Virus record (IMG/VR): IMGVR_UViG_3300027980_000042
Span: 1-49,183 of that record
Strand: one strand, 5' to 3'
From: a virus
DNA length: 49,183 nt
A program made the position numbers and the translations under genes. The notes under the pieces were generated by a model. The model was not told the DNA's origin, searched no databases, and saw nothing but the letters and a program-made list of their open reading frames with translations. Positions within the stretch are counted from its first letter, which is position 1. The number at the start of each line of letters is the position of its first letter. Shown piece after piece: positions 14,035 through 21,545 of the stretch.

Positions 14035-14625
14035 TTAGCCCTCTGCGCGGGCCGCGCGCAGGTTCATACGCATACGGCGCAGTCGCGCCGCGTTGCGGTT
14101 GTTCTCTTTGATTTGTTCCGTCCGCATCGCCTCAAGGCTGCGAAGGCCGATCTCTGTGCCGTCATAGGCTGGCGTCGTCACAATCGACACGTCATGCAGG
14201 GACGCCTTCTTGATCGTGCGAAGCGGGATATCGCCGCTGTCGTCCCATTCCTGAACATCAGGCCAGAATGCAAAACTCATCTTGTCCAGATCGCCGCGCT
14301 TCATCTTGCCGACGATGCGGGCAACGTCCGGATCGCCTTCCTCAAGACGGGTGCTGATTTTCAGCCCCTTGTCGTCCTCGGAAAGCGTCAGGGTGCCGGA
14401 GCGGGTGCGCGCCAGCGGCAACCCATCGTGATTGATCAGGAAAACCACATCATCGCGCCCGATTGCTTCCGAAAAAGCCCCCGGTTCGATCTTCTCTCGG
14501 AAATACCCGCCAATATCCGTTTCTTCGTTGAATATGGCTGCATAGCCTTCAACAAGGATGCCGTCATCATCAGCCCGGACCTCGGCGGGCAGACGCACAT
14601 GCTTGCCACGCGCCTCAAATTCCAT
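14035..14625 (-). CDS. Prohead maturation protease (HK97 gp4 / U35 family)
   Basis: 196 aa. VEGYAAIFNEETDIGGYFRE, the catalytic His in FLINHDGLPLARTRSGTLTL, and the Ser region MSFAFWPDVQEW are as in herpes/HK97-type proteases; HDVSIVTTPAYDGTEIGLRS follows. Cleaves the capsid delta domain. Start 14625 overlaps the portal stop by 11 bases. Confidence 0.92.
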   Translation of the reverse strand: MEFEARGKHVRLPAEVRADDDGILVEGYAAIFNEETDIGGYFREKIEPGAFSEAIGRDDVVFLINHDGLPLARTRSGTLTLSEDDKGLKISTRLEEGDPDVARIVGKMKRGDLDKMSFAFWPDVQEWDDSGDIPLRTIKKASLHDVSIVTTPAYDGTEIGLRSLEAMRTEQIKENNRNAARLRRMRMNLRAARAEG

Positions 14626-15835
14626 CTTCTTCGCCTCCGTTGGGCTGTTGCTGTTGAGTGATTGGAACTGTCCCGCCTTGGATCATCAGGCTGTCGCCAC
14701 CTTCCAGCGCGGGCCGGTTCTCGATCTCGCGCGCCTCGTTCGGCGTTTCGATGCCGTTCTGGATCGCCATAGAATGACCCTCCATGCGGGTCTTGAAGTC
14801 GCCGCGCAGCAGGCCATCTACATTGAACTCGACGTATTGCTTGGCACCTCGGCCAAACAGTTTCAGGTTCATTTCCTGCTCGGCCTGTTCGATCCAGCGC
14901 TTCAGGGTGTGTTTCACGAAATGCAGGTCTTGCTGCTCCGTGTTACTGAACGTGCCGTGGGTCAGGTCTTGGAGGAATGTCGGCGGAATTGAGTAGATGC
15001 GCGCGATCTGCTCCACGTCGAAACGCTGCGTCTCGACAAGCTGGTTTTTCTCAGGCTCGGCACCGATTGCCTTGATGTCCAAGCCAGTCGGCAGGATCAG
15101 CGCCAAGCGTTCCTCTCGCGCGGCCTTGTCAACCGAAGCCTCAAGATCATCCGCAGCCCGCTTCATAGCCGCGCCGGATTGAAAATTCCCGGTGACAGCG
15201 AAGGGGGGGACGCCACCGCCGATCAGGTATTTCTCGCCGTATTTCGTCGCGGCAATCGCCCGCCCGATCACGTCCTTGTTCGACATTATCGGCCCCTTGT
15301 GGCCAATACCGTCAGACTTCATCATGAACGCCAGATCAATGATCTCGCTGGCGGCGTATTTCTTGGCCTTGTCGTAGGTGTAGACCAGTCGCCCGCCTTC
15401 GCGCTTCACTTCGACCTTCGACGGATCAAGCGGCCATAGGTTCATCACCCGGCCCTGTTCGTTGCGCTCGATGAAGGTGAACGCCCGCCCGGTCGTCAGG
15501 ATGCGCTCAAAGGTATATTTCCGCCAATCGAATGACGTGCATTCGTCGTTGATCGCGTCATGCAAAATCGGAGCAATGCCGCCAGTGACGCGCTTTCGCC
15601 CGTCCTTTTCTTTGCGATACACCTGCAAGGGCAAGCCAGCGATTGTCCCGGCGATGAAATTCACAGCCGCCCAGACTGCCGGAACGCCGAGCGCGCTCTC
15701 AGGCGTGACAACCGTTGCACCAACCATCTTATCCCAGAAATCAGGCCGGAAAATCTGCGCCGCAGTTGGTGAACTCTGCACCGCCGTGATACCGGCGCGC
15801 TGTTCAGCCTGCTTTTTCTTGCCAAGTCCGAACAT
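14615..15835 (-). CDS. Portal protein, HK97 family
   Basis: 406 aa. Forms the dodecameric DNA gate at one capsid vertex. AVWAAVNFIAGTIAGLPLQV, TGRAFTFIERNEQGRVMNLW, and FDVEQIARIYSIPPTFLQDL are typical of this family; the C-terminus ends in a Gln/Gly-rich tail. ATG at 15835 overlaps the TerL stop. Confidence 0.93.
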   Translation of the reverse strand: MFGLGKKKQAEQRAGITAVQSSPTAAQIFRPDFWDKMVGATVVTPESALGVPAVWAAVNFIAGTIAGLPLQVYRKEKDGRKRVTGGIAPILHDAINDECTSFDWRKYTFERILTTGRAFTFIERNEQGRVMNLWPLDPSKVEVKREGGRLVYTYDKAKKYAASEIIDLAFMMKSDGIGHKGPIMSNKDVIGRAIAATKYGEKYLIGGGVPPFAVTGNFQSGAAMKRAADDLEASVDKAAREERLALILPTGLDIKAIGAEPEKNQLVETQRFDVEQIARIYSIPPTFLQDLTHGTFSNTEQQDLHFVKHTLKRWIEQAEQEMNLKLFGRGAKQYVEFNVDGLLRGDFKTRMEGHSMAIQNGIETPNEAREIENRPALEGGDSLMIQGGTVPITQQQQPNGGEEDGI

Positions 15836-17517
15836 CAATTCACCATGCTAAATTCCGGGTCAACGTCCCAAGGCGTCGGGGCATCCGCAGCCTCGTCCAT
15901 CAGCCACCGCCCGAGCGCCATCATCGCCGCCACAGGGCCGTCAATCTTGTTTTCGCCGCGCTCTTTCGCGGGCCGGTGCAGATCGCTGTTGCGCGATCCG
16001 TTCACCACGTTTGAAAGCATCCAGGTAAAGGCCGGGTCGCCATCGTGATAGAATTTCCCGTCAGCGATCAGGGCGTCCATTGCCCTCATAGGCTCGTTCA
16101 TAAGGCTCGGACTGTTGCGGTATTCCACGCAGTTTGCGCCATGTTCCATCAAATCCACGGCCATTTGCCGCGAATGCCACGGGTCAAAGGCGATTTCCCG
16201 AACGTCGAACTGAGAAAGCAACTCGATCACGTCATCGAAGATGATTTTCTGATCGGTCACAGCCCCGTCGATCTGGATCAGCCGCCCGGTGTCGCGCCAC
16301 AGCCGGTAATGCTCATTTTCAGGCTGCTCTATCGTTTCCTCTGGCGCGTAGAACTTCCCAAACCTTGCGTATCCACCTTGGTGCTGGAAAAGCAGTTCAA
16401 CCGCCGTCAAATCTCGCTTTTCGGCAAGGTCGACGCCGATGATGCACTCCTGCCCCTCGAACTGATCCAGCGACAAGCTTTCGTCCTTGATTTCCATGTA
16501 GCGCGCCACGTTGAAATACGCATCGCGCGACTGCACCCAGACATTCAGGTGCTTGGTTTTGAAAACGCCAGCCTTGCGCGGGCTGGCCAGCGCCTCGCGT
16601 TGGCGGCTCAGCAGAAAATCAGCACTCACCGAAACATCGAAATTCGGGTTTGCCTTTCGCAAAACGTCAGGGTCTTGCCAGTCGTCGTCCTTGTCGATCC
16701 CGTAGATCAGGGCCAGCGTTGAATCATCTTCTGCGGTGCCTTCCAGCATCCGCTGCGCTTCCTCTTGCATCAGGTAGCAAGGGCCTGCGATATTGTCGCC
16801 CGCCGTGGTGATCACCAGCATCATGGGTTGCTCACGCGCGCCCATGCCGGTTTCCATCGTGTCGAACATCTGGTCGGTGTCGTGTTCGTGATATTCGTCA
16901 ACGATTGCACAGGACGGTGACGCGCCATCGCCGGGTTTGCCAATCAGCGGCTCAAACCGGCTTTCATTGCCAAGAATATGCAGGTTCGATGCGTTCACGC
17001 CCAAGCCGTAATGACTGCACATATCTGGCCGCTTCTGCGCCATCAGTCGCGCGGGCCTGAACACCTCCCAAGCCTGCTTCTCTGTCGTGGCCCCCGAATA
17101 AACCTCTGCGCCGTGTTCTCCATCGGCGCAGAGCATGTAAAGACCGATTGCCGCCGCCAGTGCTGACTTGCCGTTTTTGCGAGGCACCAGCAAAAGCACC
17201 CGGCGAAACCGGCGCGTGTTGTCCTTGCGGCGCATCCACCCGAACGCAGCGCAGACAAAGAACACCTGCCAAGGCTCAAGTTTCAGCGTTTCGCGCTGCG
17301 CCGCCCATTTGCCTTTCGTGTGCGGCATCAGTTCAATGAAGGCACAGACCTTGTTTGCCGCCGTCTCATCGAACCGGAATTTGAAATCGTCGTCGTCCTG
17401 CCAAGCCAGATCGTCAATGTGTCGCTGGCAGGCCAACCTGATCCACTTGCTTGCGGGAATTTCACCAGATGTAACGTCGCGGGCGTATTGTTCCGCGACG
17501 GCGCAGTAATCAGTCAC
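15835..17517 (-). CDS. terL: Terminase large subunit (HK97 gp2 / Terminase_1 family)
   Basis: 560 aa. The ATPase has an adenine/Walker A region VLLLVPRKNGKSALAAAIGL and Walker B CAIVDEYHEHD, then the motif ITTAGDN. The nuclease carries acidic residues in IIGVDLAEKRDLTAVELLFQ, FDPWHSRQMAVDLMEHG and the C-terminal GPVAAMMALGRWL. Starts at a GTG overlapping the TerS stop (GTGA). Only one large terminase is present in the window, so both TerS proteins would have to share it. Confidence 0.95.
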   Translation of the reverse strand: MTDYCAVAEQYARDVTSGEIPASKWIRLACQRHIDDLAWQDDDDFKFRFDETAANKVCAFIELMPHTKGKWAAQRETLKLEPWQVFFVCAAFGWMRRKDNTRRFRRVLLLVPRKNGKSALAAAIGLYMLCADGEHGAEVYSGATTEKQAWEVFRPARLMAQKRPDMCSHYGLGVNASNLHILGNESRFEPLIGKPGDGASPSCAIVDEYHEHDTDQMFDTMETGMGAREQPMMLVITTAGDNIAGPCYLMQEEAQRMLEGTAEDDSTLALIYGIDKDDDWQDPDVLRKANPNFDVSVSADFLLSRQREALASPRKAGVFKTKHLNVWVQSRDAYFNVARYMEIKDESLSLDQFEGQECIIGVDLAEKRDLTAVELLFQHQGGYARFGKFYAPEETIEQPENEHYRLWRDTGRLIQIDGAVTDQKIIFDDVIELLSQFDVREIAFDPWHSRQMAVDLMEHGANCVEYRNSPSLMNEPMRAMDALIADGKFYHDGDPAFTWMLSNVVNGSRNSDLHRPAKERGENKIDGPVAAMMALGRWLMDEAADAPTPWDVDPEFSMVN

Positions 17518-17978
17518 CCCAGAGCCGCAAACGGATTCTCGTCTGCCGTCTTACCGGCGCTGACCTTGGCCCGCGCCGCCGGGGAAAGCCCGAACTCAGA
17601 CAGCAGCGATTGAGCATGACGCATCGCCTCGTTGCGCTGCCCGACCTCCGGGCGCGAACGGATCATCTGAATGTTGCCATCCTCGTCGCGCTTTTCATAC
17701 GTGCGCCCGCTGTCCTCGATCACAGCCGTGCAAATCTCGATTTCCTCGATCCGGCTTGCCAGCATCGCCAGGTTGTCCTGATCGTCAGGTGACGCGATGC
17801 CCATGCCATCAAGCGTGGCGCACAGCCGGGAAAAGATTTCAGCCGCCCGCTCGGACAGCCAAGCCGGGGCAACCGCAACGCCCTTCGCGGCTACGGGCGC
17901 ATCCTCGTTCACACGATCAGGACGGGCCGTGCCTTCAATGACTTTCAGCGAGTCGGGCTTGCGCTTTCTGCCTGCCAT
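17514..17978 (-). CDS. terS: Terminase small subunit, P27 family (segment P copy)
   Basis: 154 aa starting MAGRKRKPDSLKVIEGTARP, ending ENPFAALG. Shares most of its length with the TerS at 129-581, with an extra insertion (KRDEDGNIQMI). Start 17978 has AAGGGG upstream. Immediately coupled to terL. Confidence 0.92.
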   Translation of the reverse strand: MAGRKRKPDSLKVIEGTARPDRVNEDAPVAAKGVAVAPAWLSERAAEIFSRLCATLDGMGIASPDDQDNLAMLASRIEEIEICTAVIEDSGRTYEKRDEDGNIQMIRSRPEVGQRNEAMRHAQSLLSEFGLSPAARAKVSAGKTADENPFAALG

Positions 17979-18017
17979 GTTAAGCCCCTTCACTTTTTGG
18001 TTTCATTTTGACGTTGC

Positions 18018-18080
18018 AAAAAAGTGACGCCCCGCGCCGGTCCCCTGCAAAACCTGTCAGAAATCTGACCCACCCCCCGT
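18018..18080. other. Candidate packaging (cos-like) site, segment P copy
   Basis: Lies between terS and the end of the HNH gene, the usual cos position in HK97-like phages, and is about 90% identical to 610-673 upstream of the other terS. Part of it (18057-18080) codes for the HNH C-terminus. Exact nick positions not known. Confidence 0.5.
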
Positions 18081-18494
18081 AAAATTCTCCGGAAGCAGGC
18101 CCCATTGCTTCATGATGGTCCGCACATCCCTGCCCTGCCTCTCTGCTACGCTTTCTGCCTTGGCCTTTGGTCCATCGTGGCAGGCTTTGCAGCATGGGGC
18201 GAAGTGATCTTGTGGATCGCCATCTGGCCAGAACAAGTCGGGGTCTCCTTTGTGGGGGATGATGTGATCGACCACGGTTGCCGGTGTCACTCGGCCCGTG
18301 CTGTTCAGGCAGTAGATGCACACTGGATTTGCAGCGAGGAATGCAGCGCGGAACTTGTCCCACCTGCTACTGTATCCCCGTTGTCTTGCGTTGCCACGCT
18401 CTCGCTTGTCCCTAGGACGTGCGCGATGCGCCTGAACTTTCCCCTTTGCCTTGAACCGTGCGAATGGGTTATGGCTTGCTATGTCTTTAGCCAA
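18057..18494 (-). CDS. HNH endonuclease beside terminase (HK97 gp74-like)
   Basis: About 145 aa if it starts at TTG 18494. Basic N-terminus (RARPRDKRERGNARQRGYSS), then CIYC, VVDHIIPHKGDPDLFW, FAPCCKACHD: the His-Asn/His metal-finger of HNH nucleases with a zinc knuckle. HNH proteins in this place assist terminase cleavage at cos. The open frame extends to 18602 but then overlaps the oppositely oriented lipoprotein gene; no good ribosome site marks the start, so it is uncertain. Confidence 0.75.
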   Translation of the reverse strand: MAKDIASHNPFARFKAKGKVQAHRARPRDKRERGNARQRGYSSRWDKFRAAFLAANPVCIYCLNSTGRVTPATVVDHIIPHKGDPDLFWPDGDPQDHFAPCCKACHDGPKAKAESVAERQGRDVRTIMKQWGLLPENFTGGGSDF

Positions 18495-18505
18495 AGGGAT
18501 ATGCC

Positions 18506-18844
18506 ATGCGTTTGTGGATGATTGCACCTCTTGCTGCCTTAGCTGGATGCGTTCAGATGACTGAGATTGAAAGCACAACGCCCGTTCGGCTTTCCTCTGC
18601 ACAGGTTGCAGAAATCAAATCAGAAGTGACACAGGATTTCTTTGATCCATTCACCGCACAGTTCCGCAACATCCGTGCAGCTGATGTGCTGCTTGCAGAC
18701 GGGAAACAGGAGCGGCGCGTATGTGGTGAGGTCAACGGCAAGAACCGTCTCGGCGGATATGTCGGGTTTACTCACTTCGGCGGCGTGATCGTCAACGGTG
18801 ACTTTCAGCAGAAGGATTTCTTCTCAGCCTGTGAGCCTTGGTGA
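18506..18844 (+). CDS. Small lipoprotein, moron-type gene
   Basis: 112 aa. Signal peptide MRLWMIAPLAALAGC with a lipobox (LAGC) at residues 12-15, then a soluble domain with RVCGEVNGKNRLGGYVGFTH, a pattern seen in small secreted proteins of proteobacteria. AAAGGG lies before the start. It is the only plus-strand gene between minus-strand operons and is followed by its own hairpin, so it may be expressed from the prophage, for instance to alter the cell surface; that role is inference. Confidence 0.75.
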   Translation: MRLWMIAPLAALAGCVQMTEIESTTPVRLSSAQVAEIKSEVTQDFFDPFTAQFRNIRAADVLLADGKQERRVCGEVNGKNRLGGYVGFTHFGGVIVNGDFQQKDFFSACEPW

Positions 18845-18859
18845 TTTTTCATGCAAAAA

Positions 18860-18898
18860 CACGCGCCCTTTCCTCAGTTCCGTCACCGGGGGCGCGTG
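18860..18898. terminator. Hairpin after the lipoprotein gene
   Basis: CACGCGCCC (18860-18868) pairs with GGGCGCGTG (18890-18898). No long T-run, so termination efficiency is uncertain; it may work in both directions between convergent units. Confidence 0.45.
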
Positions 18899-18974
18899 GT
18901 TGCAAGGTGGCCCGATCCGAAATCAGGCGATCCACCTCTGATGCGAACATAACACCCAAATCGCAACTGCGCAA

Positions 18975-19244
18975 CTATCCATACCCATGAATTGAATTGG
19001 CCGCTTCATGGTTTGCCAATAGCCTTGAAAGCGCCTCATTCGGAGTATCCCCACCAGCTAAAAAACATCGACGCCTAATCTCGTCCGAGGCGTCTGCCGC
19101 AGCCTGATCGCCTGAACCTTTTACGTCATCAATAAGCTCCTCGAGGTATGGTTCTACCCATCTAATCGATTCATCTTCCACACAGGCGACCCACTTGCCA
19201 TCGCATGGCCACCCAGAATATCTGACTTGAAATATAAAAATCAT
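18975..19244 (-). CDS. Hypothetical protein (89 aa)
   Basis: Starts MIFIFQVRYSGWPCDGKWVA with GGAGGCGGC upstream; acidic middle and DEIRRRCFLAGGDTPNEALS. Last gene of the left early operon before the convergent lipoprotein. Not recognised. Confidence 0.55.
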   Translation of the reverse strand: MIFIFQVRYSGWPCDGKWVACVEDESIRWVEPYLEELIDDVKGSGDQAAADASDEIRRRCFLAGGDTPNEALSRLLANHEAANSIHGYG

Positions 19245-19273
19245 ATGCCGCCTCCATTTCAGGTTAGGTCACA

Positions 19274-19837
19274 TTAACCTTTCGCTCTTACCTTGTCCGG
19301 ATCCACTTCCATCGCTGTCCTGCGCCCGAACACCTCGATCTCCACTTGCAGGCGCGAATAATCGTCGTGTGCTCGGCGGATTACCTTCTTGAACTCGCCA
19401 GTAAGTCCCTCGAACGGCCCTGCAAGCATCTCTAGCGCCTGTCCTGGCCGATACTGGCATTGATACTCGCTATTGGCCTTGAGTCGCTCTGCGTCGGCAT
19501 ATTCGGCCTCTACGGCGGCTTTGAAGTCGCGAAGGCCATAACGCGGCGGGCGTCCTTTGACTGACGGCATCCCCTGAATGTCCATGCGCGACAGCTCCAC
19601 CGGCTTTCCGATGATGTGCTTTTGCTCCACCACGTCACGCCAGTAGATCGCCGGGATGACGCAGAACATCAGTTTTGGCACGTATGGCTTGTCATACCAG
19701 ACAGCGGCCCGCTTTTCCTTGACGTATCGGCTTTCCAGCCTGATCGGCACCCACGGGTGCAGGCCGATGCTGCGAAGCTCCTCCGCAACGTCGAACTCTT
19801 TTCCGCGCGTCGTGTTGATTGCGTAGATCGAATTCAT
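19274..19837 (-). CDS. NusG/RfaH-like transcription factor, probable antiterminator
   Basis: 187 aa. The N-terminal part (SIYAINTTRGKEFDVAEELR, LHPWVPIRLESRYVK, VPKLMFCVIP) follows the NGN fold that binds RNA polymerase. The C-terminus holds a KOW motif (YRPGQALEMLAGPFEGLTGE). It is longer than NusG paralogues by an inserted middle of about 50 residues. Encoded at the promoter-distal end of the left early operon, just before the late genes on the same strand, it could let polymerase read into the late region. Confidence 0.75.
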   Translation of the reverse strand: MNSIYAINTTRGKEFDVAEELRSIGLHPWVPIRLESRYVKEKRAAVWYDKPYVPKLMFCVIPAIYWRDVVEQKHIIGKPVELSRMDIQGMPSVKGRPPRYGLRDFKAAVEAEYADAERLKANSEYQCQYRPGQALEMLAGPFEGLTGEFKKVIRRAHDDYSRLQVEIEVFGRRTAMEVDPDKVRAKG

Positions 19838-20439
19838 ACTGAAGTCCTGCCGTGGTTTGCGTGATATCCATGCTCTCTTTCTGCGGCCTCCCTAGCAGCC
19901 ACGGCGTCATCAAATCTCTCAAAATGACCCAATGAAACGCGCTTACCACTTACACTTATATACGCCCTCCATTTACCGCTCAGCTTGAACAGGCTTACCC
20001 CAATGTGCCCACTTGTATTATCATCCCTTACCTTTGTATTTTTCGCATTGCCAGATGGGTCCACCTCTCTCAGATTCGATAATCTATTATCTTCTCTGTT
20101 TCCGTTTTTATGATCAATTTGCTTTAGCGGCCATTCACCAAAATGAATTGCCCAGGCCACCCTATGCGCCTTTAGCACTTTCCCGCAGATACCGCCGCTC
20201 CTGTAGCCATGAGCATTTACGCTAGTGAAAGCCTCCTTTCCTGCGTACTTGGCATTAAACAAGTTCATGTTGTGCACCCGCGACCGGGCGACGGCAGCGG
20301 GGAAATGATCGACGCCTCTTGGCCTCCATGTAAGTGATCCCGTCTCTGCGTCGTAGCTCAAAATCTCCCTCAGGTATTTTGGCGTTATTTCTCTTCCGTA
20401 TTTACCCATTGGGTTGCATGTTTCGTATGTACTGCTCAT
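19834..20439 (-). CDS. HNH homing endonuclease with AP2-like DNA-binding domain
   Basis: 201 aa. The HNH part has AHRVAWAIHFGEWPLKQIDH, KNGNREDNRLSNLREV and N-K repeats; the C-terminal AP2-like part reads IGVSLFKLSGKWRAYISVSG and LGHFERFDDAVAAREA. Free-standing homing endonucleases of this type are mobile. G+C is lower than the neighbours, supporting recent arrival. AAGGGG lies before 20439, and its stop overlaps the NusG-like start. Confidence 0.88.
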   Translation of the reverse strand: MSSTYETCNPMGKYGREITPKYLREILSYDAETGSLTWRPRGVDHFPAAVARSRVHNMNLFNAKYAGKEAFTSVNAHGYRSGGICGKVLKAHRVAWAIHFGEWPLKQIDHKNGNREDNRLSNLREVDPSGNAKNTKVRDDNTSGHIGVSLFKLSGKWRAYISVSGKRVSLGHFERFDDAVAAREAAEREHGYHANHGRTSV

Positions 20440-20466
20440 CTCACTGCCCCTTCCTGCCTGTCGGCC

Positions 20467-20826
20467 TCAGATCAAAGCCAAGCGCCCGACGCGCCCCGCC
20501 CGCTTCATGCCTTTCAGGTCGTTCGCAATCTGCGTCTGCGTCATGTCGGGGAACATCGGCCTGATTTGTGCAATCGTCAGGCCGTCGCTGTCGTTGATTG
20601 CGCTCAGAAGCAAATCCCGGCGAGCATTGACGATGGCGATTTCATCAGCCTTGAGCGAACCAAGCTTTTTGGGCTGCGGCTCGGCTGGTGATTTCCCGTT
20701 GCACCCGTCAAGCTGCATCATACGAAATCGCAGTTCGTCCTGGCTGTAGCTGCTGAACGGCTTGGCCTGTCGTGGCTCGATGTATTTGGAGCATAGCCGG
20801 GTGGTGTCGCGTTGGGATTGAAGCAT
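20467..20826 (-). CDS. Hypothetical protein with C-terminal winged-helix look
   Basis: 119 aa. The C-terminal half (LSAINDSDGLTIAQIRPMFP, TQTQIANDLKGMKRAGRV) has the spacing of a winged helix. Strong AGGAGG before 20826, located within the end of the upstream rep gene. Likely a small replication or regulatory partner. Confidence 0.6.
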   Translation of the reverse strand: MLQSQRDTTRLCSKYIEPRQAKPFSSYSQDELRFRMMQLDGCNGKSPAEPQPKKLGSLKADEIAIVNARRDLLLSAINDSDGLTIAQIRPMFPDMTQTQIANDLKGMKRAGRVGRLALI

Positions 20827-20830
20827 GGGT

Positions 20831-21544
20831 TTAGCCTCCTGCTACTTTGCGCCAGCGGTCGATGCTCGTGGCGCTGTTCTGGGTCGGTTGGTTGAATTCG
20901 TCCTCCCACCGTTTGCCGTTCAGGTAGCTGGTGGGGTGGATATCGCTGGCTTGGGGATACTTGGCCCGCCAGTTGCGCGCCCATTCCTTGACGCGCTCGG
21001 TTGCCAGTGTTCGGTTTTGCTGAGAAAGGCGATTGAACGCAGCCTTTGCTTTCTGCTTGCCAACTCTCCCAAGCGGCCATGCCTTCCAAAAATCATCGAA
21101 ACACGGATCAGGCGCAGACTGATCTGATCTTACTGTTTCTTTACTAGGTTCCCTTACAGGGTTACTCGGCAAATTTTGCCGACGGTCGACGGCAGATTTT
21201 GCCGACGGCAAACACTCGTTTTCGCCTACGGCAGATTTTGCCGACGGCAGGTTTTGCTCTGCGGGAAAATCAACTTCAAACCCCAAGATATAGCGGTTCG
21301 ATGAGAACTGGCCGGAGCGGGATTTACCGCCCCTAGACTTCAAAATCAGGCCCGCATCTTCCAGCTTTTTGAGGTGGTCAGCAACCGAGCGCTCGGACAT
21401 TTCGCAGTCCTCTGCCAGCCGCCTTTTGCTCGGGAAACACCCGTGATGCGGGTTATGGCAGTTGGCCAAGCTGAGAAGAACCATCTTCGTCGCAGGCTTG
21501 AGGCCCTGCTGCTTGAATGCCCAATTTGTTGCCTCGTGACTCAT
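20831..21544 (-). CDS. Replication initiator, lambda O-like helix-turn-helix protein
   Basis: 237 aa. N-terminal winged helix (WAFKQQGLKPATKMVLLSLA, GCFPSKRRLAEDCEMSERSV) as in phage replication proteins. The central low-complexity part (NLPSAKSAV three times) is the translation of DNA iterons. The C-terminal part (FDDFWKAWPLGRVGKQKAKA) is common in DnaC/O-like loader proteins. It lies right after dnaB. Like lambda O, it probably binds the origin lying in its own gene and brings in the helicase. Confidence 0.8.
   Translation of the reverse strand: MSHEATNWAFKQQGLKPATKMVLLSLANCHNPHHGCFPSKRRLAEDCEMSERSVADHLKKLEDAGLILKSRGGKSRSGQFSSNRYILGFEVDFPAEQNLPSAKSAVGENECLPSAKSAVDRRQNLPSNPVREPSKETVRSDQSAPDPCFDDFWKAWPLGRVGKQKAKAAFNRLSQQNRTLATERVKEWARNWRAKYPQASDIHPTSYLNGKRWEDEFNQPTQNSATSIDRWRKVAGG
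21168..21264. repeat. Iterons inside the initiator gene, candidate origin of segment P
   Basis: GGCAGATTTTGCCGACGG is exact at 21191-21208 and 21230-21247, one-base variant at 21168-21185, and degenerate at about 21208-21229 and 21246-21264. Starts recur at about 20-bp steps. The repeated unit also contains the inverted arms GGCA/TGCC. Confidence 0.7.
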
Positions 21545-21545
21545 A

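Noticed and set aside
12725-14038. A 437-codon open frame on the plus strand
   Set aside because: It lies exactly antisense to the capsid gene, has no ribosome site and no recognisable domain; long antisense frames are common opposite G+C-rich coding DNA.
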